Positions 1-11,400 of a stretch of DNA of 64,000 bases are shown here, piece by piece (the first letter of the stretch is position 1; the number at the start of each line of letters is the position of its first letter). The DNA is from Nymphaea colorata (lineage: Eukaryota; Streptophyta; Magnoliopsida; Nymphaeales; Nymphaeaceae). The stretch covers positions 8,875,503 to 8,939,502 of the forward strand of contig NC_045143.1 of the NCBI RefSeq assembly GCF_008831285.2, in the 5' to 3' direction. The notes beneath the pieces were generated by a model. It made no database searches. It was given only the letters and a program-made list of their open reading frames with translations, and was not told the origin of the DNA. Position numbers and translations under genes: made by a program.

Positions 1-46
1 TGTCAGGTTTGGACCCGCGCCCCGTCCAGATACATGTTCGTTAACA
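1..46 (-). repeat. Start of the Copia 3' LTR (cut by window edge)
   Basis: Read on the minus strand, a purine run (CTTGAGGGGGAG, about 47-58) directly follows the polyprotein stop and is followed by TGTTAACG. A polypurine tract joined to an LTR starting TGTT is the usual Copia layout, so bases 46 down to 1 are the beginning of the 3' LTR. The rest lies outside the window. Confidence 0.7.
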
Positions 47-58
47 CTCCCCCTCAAG
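47..58 (-). other. Polypurine tract of the Copia element
   Basis: The minus strand has CTTGAGGGGGAG immediately before the putative LTR start. It would prime plus-strand DNA synthesis in an active element. Confidence 0.65.
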
Positions 59-2494
59 TTGGGCATATAGGTCAAACATGCCCAATTTGCTAACATTCCT
101 CTCAAACTGAGTAGAAGACAAAGCTTTTGTCAGTACATCTGCAACTTGGTCATCATACTTCATATATGGTAGGACTAGCTCCTTAAAGTCAAGTCTCTCA
201 CAAATGAAATGTCGATCAATCTCCACATGCCTGATCCTATCATGTAACACGGTATTGTTTGCAAGGTTTATTGCAGATTTATTACCACAGTACATTGTCA
301 TAGGCCCATCAATTTTAATCTCGATATCAGCCATCAACACTTTTAACCACAATAATTCACAAACTCCCATAGCAACAACACGATACTCAACCTCGGCACT
401 CGAGCAAAAACAAACATTTTGTCTTTCCATACCACCAAGTTGCCTCCCAAATAGACACAATAACCTGTAGTAGACCTCCTCGTATCAATGCAGCTGACCC
501 ATTCAACATCAGAATACCCCTCAATGTTAAATTGACCTTGCCGCACGTATAGAAGGCCCTTACCAAGATTCTTCTTCAGATAACACAAGATCTTCTAAGC
601 AACCTTCCAATGAGCATTAGTCGGAGCATGCATGAATTGACTCATCACATTCATGGCAAAAGTAATGTTGGGTCTAGTGAGTATGAGATAAATCAACTTG
701 CCAACTAAACGCTGATATTTCCCTTTAGCTTCATCATCAAGCAGTTTCCTATCCTTGACACTGATCTTACTACTGACATCCATGGAGTGAAGCATGGTCG
801 GCAAGCCAAGGTTCCCAATCTCCTTCAGCAAGTCAAGAGTGTATTTCCTTTGATTTAAGACGAGGCTAGTGCTTGACCTAGCCATTTCTATACCAAGAAA
901 GTATCTTAACATCCCAAGGTCCTTGAGATCAAACTCTGAAGCTAACATCTTTTTCAGCCTTGTAACCCCTTCTTCATCATCTCTTGTAACTATCATGTCA
1001 TCCAGATAAACTAAGAGAAGAGCAACCTCGTTCTCCCTTCGTTTCACAAAGAGTGTGTGGTCTCCATTGCCTTGATGATATTCATGCTTCTTAATCACAA
1101 GTCTGAGGCATTCAAACCATGCTTGAGGAGATTTTTAAGACCATACAGAGCCTTCTTCAATCTGCAACATTTTCATGTTCTCTCATAACCGGGGGGCATG
1201 CTCATATAAACTTCATCTTCTAAATCACTGTTAAGAAAGACATTCTTCACATTAAGTTGATACAGCTGCCCTTCCTTTGGAACAGCAAGAGCAAGAATCA
1301 CTTGAACCGTCTTCATCTTTGGAACTGGGGCAAACGTCTCCAGGTAGTCTATGCCATACTTCTGACTGAAGCCTTTTGCGACCAGTCAAGTTTTGTATCT
1401 TTTCATGGATCCATCAGGTTTATACTTGATTGTATAAACTATAAACCCACTTTGATCCCACAAGATGAGCATCCTCAGGAAAATGTACAGCCTCCCATGT
1501 TATATTCTTGTCAAGGGCTCTCATTTCCACTTGGATAGCAAGAACCCATTTAATATTGATCAAGTACAAGTTCAATATTGATCGTGTCATAATCAGAATA
1601 TTATCAGACTTCCGTTTAATCTTGTTTATTATGATTGACCAAAGCATATAGATATAGACCGGTATTTTATCTGGCAACCAAAGGTTAAAGATAAGGAAAT
1701 AGACCCTCACTTCCTTGAAAAAAAAATCAAGTAGCTCATCTATTGACAAAGGAGCTAACAAGAAACAAAGTTTGGTCAAATGACAAGTTGTCTATGGTTC
1801 AACACAATGCATAACTTGAGGAACAAGCACTGTGATAGATTGGATCAGATTCAAACCTCATCCAAATCCAATATAATTATTTGACGTTGCGGGTAGTAAC
1901 TGTCCCTCAAAATATTCTGTAACCATCATACATAATGAAAGATATCAAGTCATAATCACTAGATTGAGAATTGGAACAGATTGTGCCCCATCTCTGCATT
2001 CTCTCTTCATTTGCTGACTGACTCTGGTGTTCTCTGCTAAATCTGATGATGGAACACCAAGCCCAACAAAAGATTATCAAAATACTCATCCATGCCCTAT
2101 AACAGGTATCTGGTTCATATCGGTGTTCTGAGAGCAATTAGCCGGAGAAGTTTTTACAGAATGCATGATCCTTTCTTTAGTCATTATCCATTAGTATTTG
2201 CCACTAAACTTTTGGCCTGCTTCCATGCCAGATATATCGTATAACCCCTTTAATGTGTTGATAATTTGATAGGACATGGTAGAACATTCATATTACTCCC
2301 TTACAAAAATAGACTTAAGGAATTATTTTGATTCAACCATTTCTACCCTCCTACCAAATTTAACCTAAGCATATATTTCAGATATTTGCGGCAAATTCTA
2401 CCGTATTATCAATAGGCACTGACCACAAACTGCAAAAGAATGCACAGCTGAGAATGGAAAACTAAGGACCTTTAGAAGGATTTATGCAGCTTAC

Positions 2495-5400
2495 CTTCCA
2501 TAAGGAAATGGAATCCCAACCATAGCAGCAATTGTTACTGCAAAATCAAGCTGTAAGCCAATCAAAGAGGTCCTCAGTACTAAAATGACATTTCATAACA
2601 TATGATGGGAAATGCTATAAAACCTAAAATTGATCTAACCTGTTGGATGGAGCTTATGCAAACTTCCTTGCCTTCCTGAGAGAGAAGCAACGTCAAATAT
2701 TAACCATCAACTTTTAAGTTTTACGAATTTTTACAAGGTTCCAAAAGTCAGGAGAGGATCTTCAAAATCAAGACCCTTTGAGATGTATAGAAAACAAAAG
2801 AACAAACAAAACCCATTCACGAGCATTCGGATTTGGAGGAGAGTTGTAATAACTCATCAAACCTAGCAGGTTCTAGTGAGATTGCAACATGAAGTAGAAG
2901 ATTTAAATAATTTGTGTCATCAAAATTGGTGATGTTGTTCATTTCAACTGCAGTTTTTCCACCAATCTCTTCTTATGCTTCTTGTCATTTCCTATCAAGC
3001 CTTCACAGCAAATATTATAACCAAAAGTAGGTAATATTTTGCTAAAAATGTTTGACCTTGTCAGTGAAGATATAATATTTCTTGAATCTAGCGCCTGAAG
3101 TATGGGGTATATTTGGAGTGAAAGCTCTCCCAAAAATGACCAAACATCAGCCTAATGGACTTTCCCAGTACATTTGTACTTTAAAAGTAACTGGTGAAAA
3201 ATGAACTTGCGATGTCACAATTACAAACTTTCATAGCAATATATAGCAGGTTGACTCATACATGCATACATCAGATTACAGACATGATTCTTCACTTTTC
3301 CATCTTTTCTCACTCTATGTGCTTAACCATCTGAGAGAATTTATTTCTGATACATCCTGCAAGACCATGGACCTTTATCATCCATTCAGGGCTTTCTAAT
3401 GCTAATTAACTTTCTTTTGGATGACACTGAAGATTCTTTTTACTTGAAAGATATCTCACACTAAAATAATTGATAATCTCACTCTCTGGTTCTTATAAAC
3501 CTATCAATCAAGGAAAATACTACTGGTAGAATGGAAAGCATACCGTGTCAAAACCACAACGGGAGTTATCAAGTGCAGCTGGTATGGTTCCTGGAGGTTT
3601 TTTTGCACTCATTGCAAAGAGTGATGTTTCTACCTGCAACATGTATAGAATGAATCAGCCACAAAGTGAAACTTAATTACTGAAATAAAGTTATTTTATA
3701 TCAGACCTCTTCAGAAGTTCCTCCACCATGGTCACCATTCTCAGTTTGTCCATGGTCACCCAATACAATAAGGAAGGTGTTCTCATGTAATTCTCCAGGA
3801 CCTGAATGGTTCTTTAGAATGTCTACAACTTTCTGGAAAAGAAAACACAAAAAGGCTCCCAAAAATTTAAATCTAGTATGCAATGATTTTTATGCCAAAC
3901 AGTAATGAATCAATGAATAGGCTGCGATAGAAACTCATAAATGCTGTCCTAGTAATATTGGCAAATTTTAACAGAACAAGTGTGCAATGCTTCCATTTAG
4001 AGTTTATTTCTTTTTTCCCAAGAATCCAGTCCCCTGTCACGGATAATTACTTTAACAACTCAATGAGAATTCTTCTAATAAAACTAAATAATTCCTCTCT
4101 TTTGCTGTGCACAGATCAAATATGGTAATCAACTAAGCCACATGTATATAACAGGACATACTGCACTAGCATTGCACTTAATGCTCAGAAACCTCACCTA
4201 TAAAGGCATATTGCTGCAGATCCATAAACGAGTCCAGTAAATGTAAGGACACAAAATCATGAATCACGAATATAGACAAATTATCCTTTAAAAAGGTCAG
4301 CAATAGATGGGATAGAAACTCACCTCAAGAACTTGGTTGTATGTCTTCAACTTTTCAATCATGGGACTGGAATCAACACCAAATATGTGCCCTGCATGAT
4401 CCTAATACCAAATGGTTATATAAGTGAATTGCTTTCCATATAATGAATGAGACAAAGAAGTCACATGGATATGCAAATTACAGTTACTTTCCCTTACGAC
4501 TGAGAGGAACTTAGACAAAATCAAACGAAAATTAGGAAACAGAATCCTCAGTGGATTCTGTAATTTATTAAGAAAAAGAAGGGATAAAATTTAAAAATGC
4601 TTCACAACAACCTAAAAAACCAAATATATCAATTAGATTTTAAGTGACAAAAAAAACTGGTTAAGCACTTTTTTCCTAACCATATTAGAAATTGAGGATC
4701 AAATTTGCAAAAAAAGGTAAGTTCTTGAAGTTTCTCTCACACAAAAAAAAAATCGTTAGTAAAGACAAGATGCTTTAGGATAATATGTGCTAGGAAATGA
4801 CCTCAAAGAATAGACTGTACAAATGTAGCTTTTCAACAGACCATGAAAACTCCAGTTTTAGTGGTGCTCTTGTATGAGTTAACTATGGGCTACCTCTCCT
4901 TTTGGAAAAGAGACAAAAGGTGCCTCGGCGAGAACGTCGAACCACACACCATGCACACTAATCCTTTTCTTTCTAATAACCAATCTAAAATTTTGCTCCA
5001 ATTGCTGCTAGAAGCTGAGATTCCTCAGTGAAAGTAAGTAAAACACATCAAATGACATTTGTTGCCATTTAAGTCATATGGGTATGGGTACGGTATAGAA
5101 ATATGGGTATAGACACAGTAACTTTAAAAAATGTTGGTACAGGGATATGGCAGGATATATATATATATATATATATATGTGTAAAATAGCACAAAAAATC
5201 AAAATAAAAACAACATTTAAATAAATAAGCGACATAAATAAAAACATTATACATTCATGAACAATAACTCTAAAAAACAGAATGGAAACTGAGTTAGAAA
5301 AAATTAAATCAAGTAGTTTTAATCAGCTTCGAGCTGAAAAGTACCCAAGTGTGTCCAAGTACCCATTTTAGGTACAAGAACGGCGACATGGGTACGTGAA

Positions 5401-8400
5401 CCTTACTGAGGTACCCATGTGACATCCATACATTTTGCAGTCAAGAAGCCATGTAAAACAGGAACAAGCACTCACCATCAATTATCATTATTCTTAACAT
5501 GGTTCTTGTATTCACAATTGCCAATATAACTTATAGCATAGTAGAAAAGGATGCAAATTCCCAACTTATTGTAAAAGTTCACACCAAACAGGCCAGAAAC
5601 AGCCGAAGAGCAAAGAATTCAACTCTGAAGATTAGGGATTCACAAAGCTAATAATGGCATTTTACAAATAGTGCAGGCAGCACCAGAAGCAGATAAAAAA
5701 TAATTAATATATTCTGCCAACATGCTTAGAAAAGGATGGGTTACAAGAGGGAGTAACTAATAGATTTCTGGTGTCAAATTGAATGAATCACCACAGCCCT
5801 AGATTCACCAAAAACAGAATAAGGAGAAGACGGATGCATAATGGTAGGGGTCGCAGCAGCTTCACAGCTCCTAACCCTAATATATTATTAAGAACACCTC
5901 TTTACACCACGGACTAACAAGTCCTATTACAATACAGATATTATAGTTATGCCATTAATAAATGAACAACCCATATTAAGACAAAAGAGATGTGCCTAAG
6001 GGCATGACATCTGGATCTCGATCCAGATCCAGATGTCAAGAACCACATTCTAATAGTAATCTCTCCTATATATACAAATAAGAGGGACTGAGCTAGCTGT
6101 TGGGCCAGCACCCAATGGCTAGGATTCTAGCTAATGGGAGCTGGTCAACAACCACTCAATCAAGTCAAAAATACATTTGACCTTACAGAAAGCTGAAAGA
6201 AAATAAATTATATAACTAGAAAAAGAAAAACAAGAAAGGCTTATATATATTTTATTTGTCCCCAGTATAAACAAAACAGTAATATACATGTGCCGAATTA
6301 TAATATAGAAAGAAGGGGATTCCTCCGGCCAGGTTTTGACTTGAGGAGTCTAGACGCGCTCAAACATGCACCCAACACAACACACTGCGTCACGGCATGT
6401 ACATGAGTAAAAGTGTACATAGGGATCCACTTTCTTTTATATAATCTGTCGGCTGTCAGCCATTTCCAGATGGTCAAAAATTTAAAAACCGTGGCTGGAA
6501 AAAATACATCGCCATGGTACGAACCATCACGAATGCCCTCATGGCGGCTGTTTTTTAGAGACGGTTTTTAATATTTTTGTCATCCGACAGCCAGCAGATT
6601 TCAATTGCCATTATATATATTTATTTATATTTATCTTTACATACACAAATATTCTAACACTTATTTTCAATTGCAAAAATTCAAGCTCAACTGACTAAAA
6701 CATGTGCTCAAAAGAACTGAGGCAGCAGCCCAGCACCAACCCTACCATGTGACAACAGAAACCCAAAGACATACCTAATCTTCTATATGATCATAACACT
6801 GACAATTACTGTAAGCCTGTGGACCAGATCTCTTTTCACCACATGCATGTGGTATTCAAAAAGGACATGCCTAAAAGCAAGACATATTGATGCATGCAAC
6901 TTCCCAAACTATGACAATTATTTTGCAAGTCTTCCTTGAAATTTGGATTTAACATGAATGATGAAGCCAACAATTTTCAGCATCTGTTTGATACAGAACA
7001 TGAGGGAAAAAGTACATCGAGGTAGGAATGAATGAATGGTCATATACCACTCCAAGAAAATGTGCAATAAGAACGTCCCAATCCTCACTATATAAAGCTG
7101 GAAACAAATGCTCAATCACTCCATTATCCACCTGCAAGGAAAAAAAAAAGGTTACCTGTCATTCTTAGGAAATCAAGTGGAAGGATTTACAAATGGTAAC
7201 CTCAGACGTGAATCAGATCACCTATACAAGTAGCGTTTCCTAGACAAAGAAGGTTAAAATAAAGAATGTCCACAATCATGAAGATCCTAGAAACCTGTGA
7301 CAGATGACTTAAGAAAGCCAACCTACTTAAGTCAGTGATCCATGTCAAGGACACTTGTTCAAGTTGGTCAAATGTCTTGCTTGTGCAGTTTCAGGCATCT
7401 AGGAGAACAAGTGAAGTTCATAGGAAGAAATAAGATGAACTTCTTACAAAAGCCAATACTATGAAATCTGAAAAATCCATGCTTAAAGAGCAGCCCAAAA
7501 AAAAATGAGAGCATACCGTGTCAAGATCCTTCACATTGAAGGATGGGAATGGATGTGATGAATGAAAATGATTTGGAAACAACTGCATCCATGTATCATC
7601 TCCCATCATAACGACTCGCTTGCCATTTGTAGCTAACTGCATAACATCTTAAATAAAGTGAATAAAACATCACCTTTCTCACTCACACTCATTCAGTCAC
7701 TCACAGATGCATACAAGCAGAAGAACATGTGGATTATATGTGGAAAGATATTTAGCACTTTTGAAAACAAATGTGACCCTACAGATGGGTTCAGCAAGGT
7801 CATTGGCTGTAAATCAGTTGCTAGATCATATTTTTTTATGATAAACATGAGTTTGGGCCTTTAGGTTTCTCTGTAACTTCCAACTGTGGACCTTGAACTT
7901 TGAAAAAGCTTAACCATGCCATATAATTGGATGATTATTGAGTTAGGCATCCAAAGTCAATCATGTTGATTACACATAAATAGACTTTTGAACAAACAAT
8001 GCACACCCTTTTTTGTACATCTTTTCAGGTGACAAGCATCTACAGTGTTCATTTTTGAAGGCACAAAAGCAGACTTTTGGAGATGCTGCAGTCACCAGTA
8101 GTCACCAGAGCCTGACCTAGTCCTAGAATTTTAGGTTAGTTGGGAGAAACAATGTAAAAGTGATTTCAGCATTTTATGGTAAAACTAGTGGTGATGTAAA
8201 TGCAAGTTTGTGCATGTATTTTAGCTAGTCTTATATATATATAAGTCACATGGGTGCGGGTATGGAGACACAGATGCAAACACGACAACTTTTAAAAATG
8301 TCGGTATGAAGGTACACCAGGATATAGGTGTGTACATAAGCAAAATAACAAAAACAAAAAAAAAAAGCAAAATGAAAGCAACATTTTAATAAACGAGTGA

Positions 8401-11400
8401 TATAAATAAAAACATTACATGTTACTGAAAAATAACTCTAAGAACAGAATGAAAATTAAGGTGGAAAAAATTAAATCAAGTAAAATTAAGTAGTTGAGAC
8501 CAGTTTCGATCTAAAAAGTACCCAAGTGTGTCCAAGTACCCACTTTGGGCATGGGTACAAGGCTCTTACTCAAGTACCCGTATATGTAGTATGTATATAT
8601 GTTTATGAAGCAGTCTACTTTTTCTGCTATCTAGGAACTGTCTATTCAGTTCAACCATTTCAACTAATTTTCACAAGTCCAACCATACAGATAGTTGTGG
8701 GTTGTCCAAAGACTCCAAACCTATATGTACAAAAAAAAAGGGAGGGGGATGGGAATCCATGTAGATTGGATTTTATAAGAAATTTAAGATTAATGATTTT
8801 ACTTTTCTCAGCTCATAAATCTGGTTTAGACACAAAATAGATGATTCTTTTATAATTTTATTTCCTACATTTTCAAACACTTTACATCCTTTTATGTGGT
8901 TCAACTTTTTTTCGAAAACATGACTTAAATTGCCAAACAACAAATATTGGTAGTAAGTACAGTGTTTGCCACCAAAAACGTGTTTGACTAAACAAAAGCG
9001 AGAAAAATGTAAAAAATAAGAGCCAAAAAAAAGGGAAACAAAAGTGTTTTTTTTTTAAACGCCAAAACGAAAAAAAGAGAAAAAAACACGTTTTATTCGT
9101 TCTTTTCACTTTTTTTTTTCCCTTTTTTTTCTGCATTTTCATCACATTTTTTACATTTATTACCAAATTTTTATTTTCACATTTTTTTAGTTGTTTAGCT
9201 TTTTTTAAATTTGCCGAGATTTTCTTGAGAAAAAAAATGTTGCCGTATTATACCCAAGAAAACCTTGTTGTTTTGTACCCATAAACGATATTTGTGGTAA
9301 TGGTACTTATATGCACATACAGACATATTCTGTAGTGGCAAAGCAAAGCTCTTCAAAAGATTTTAACAAATAAAGTCATAGTTGTCACATCTTTATTGCC
9401 TAAAAGACTATAATGCTTGAAAGCATTCCACGATAGAAAAATTAGAAAGCAACGTTAGACGTTACCTGATATATCAAGTTATCTTCAATGATTGAAGGGG
9501 CTCCGAAACTATTTCCCACATCAATGAAGGTCGGCAAACTGCCTGTGGTTAAACCCTAAAACAACCAAAAGGCAAGGAACACATTTAAATGCTATATTCA
9601 AAATTAAATCTCTAAAAGAACTTGATTAAAGGGGAACTAAAGTAGGTTTGGTCTTTGTTTTCTCAATTACATGAAAAGTCATGACAATCTTATGATATGA
9701 ATATATAAATATTAACAAAGGAAATGAGGGACACTGTTTTTCATGTGAAGCAAAAGCATAGTTGGCAAATACTTGAGACCGTTCATTTAAGAAAGCAACA
9801 AAACTCAAGCTTCACAAAGCACTTGATCAGCATGTAACCTTTTGGAAAGCATTTCATTGTGTGCAACCTATAAATTCTGTACAAATTTCAGCACCAACAA
9901 GAAATTATCCTGCAGAGCTGCCTATAAAGGGACCTGATGATTTCTAATCATGTCCTCCATCAAACTTATCTCTGTCATAAATTTGCTACCTTAACTTGCA
10001 GATTTCATTTATGAGCCACATCCTTTTTCTTAAAAACTTCCAATCTTTGTTGTTAGCCCCTGCTAACTCACCAACCCCTTTACAAGAAAACCCACGATGA
10101 CACGCACACCCATGCCCTAATCCCAGATTAGGGCTTCTTCCTCCCAGAGGTAAGAGTAAGACTCTCTCACAGCTGCGATGCCCCACTGATCTAGCCTAGC
10201 GACCCTATTTATGGAGTTATTAGGCCAATCCAATGGACCTGACCTGTGACCCCATATCCAGTATCTAACATTTGTAAAGCTCAAACTTAACTAGTTGAGC
10301 ACTCATAGAAGAATCAACACGATTAAGAAGCCAAGTCATAACTTTGTGATAACTAATTTTCAATTTTTTTTCACCTTTTATTGTATGCTTCAATTGCTTT
10401 TTTATTTTTTTATTTTATTTTCCTTTCCTTCTAAATTTTAGCTTTACCATCATTAATTTTGTTAAGTATCAATAGAAGAGCTTGGTAGAGGTAAGTTTAA
10501 GAAATGGCAGATGAGAAAGACATTCCTTACCTTACATTAAAAGAGAAACTCAAAAGAACAAAAGGGTAGAACCATAGAAGACACCGGGTAAGGAAGAATT
10601 GGAGACAACCTGAAAGAAAGCTTCCACTTGAGCCGCAAAGCAGCCATGAAAACTTCGACCCTTCTGCAGCCTTTTAATTACAGCATCTCATACCATGTAA
10701 AGTTTCATGACATCGACATAAATCTATCTCTCACACACTAAAACACTCCTCAAGAGAGACTATAAAACAACAACTGAACAAAGAACTGTGCATTGAGGCA
10801 GAAAAAATTGTTATTAACACTCGAGAAGAAGGCAGCTAAGAAGCATTCATCAAATGGACTAGACCCTCAGATAGACAAAAGAGAGAGCTGTTGGAGACCC
10901 CAATGGCTAGAATCTAGCCATTGGGGCTCCAATGGCTCCTTTAGCAAAGCAAATAAAAAACAAAAAATAAAAGGAAAAAGAATAGAAAAAACTAAAAAGG
11001 AAAAAGACAAGAAATAAAGGAATACATGAACCAAAAGAGTGTCCGTGCACTAAACTGTGCCTGCTTTGTATAGTTAAGTCCTTGTATTGTTTTATTTTTG
11101 TCAAGTCCTTGTGTAGTGTTATGCTTCCTTCAACACAGTAGCCTCCCAACTCCCAAGTAGAAGCGATGTTGATATACCCTTTTTGTTGTGGCCCAGGTCT
11201 GGCACCCTTTGTAATCTTGCAATGCTTCAGTTAATGGTTTCTAGTTACACATTCCTTTTCACTGTCTTGCTTTCTTTCTCCATTCTCTTGCTTTATTTGT
11301 ATTTTGATTGTGACCTTTTGTAAGCTGATGCTTGCAGCAATTCGAGGGCCCATGTGGTCACAGGATTTAGAGAAGTTGGCTCAAGACACTGAGGATCCTT

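Larger units (their letters stand above)
1..1560 (-). mobile_element. Copia-type LTR retrotransposon, 5'-truncated and decayed
   Basis: On the minus strand this reads as the 3' end of a Ty1/Copia polyprotein. In transcription order: a reverse-transcriptase start near 1540-1440 (ALDKNITWEAVHFPED, then a VGSKWVY-like stretch), the RT core at 1098-595 with the YLDDM active-site box and a LRYFLGIE motif, then the RNase H region at 588-41 ending KLGMFDLYAQLEGEC. The pieces lie in different frames with stops between them, so it is not functional. Integrase, protease and gag are absent upstream of about 1560. The element lies left of the last visible PIG-O exon, so it is probably in a PIG-O intron if that gene is intact. 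Family assignment is confident; the exact 5' break is not. Confidence 0.9.

Noticed and set aside
8882-9166. 94-residue minus frame rich in Lys and Phe
   Set aside because: It translates homopolymer A/T runs inside an intron repeat.
9973-10270. Possible solo LTR (TG...CA ends, CATAAATAGGG TATA-like box on the minus strand)
   Set aside because: The flanking bases (ATCTC and TTTGT) do not form a target duplication and no second LTR or internal region was found.
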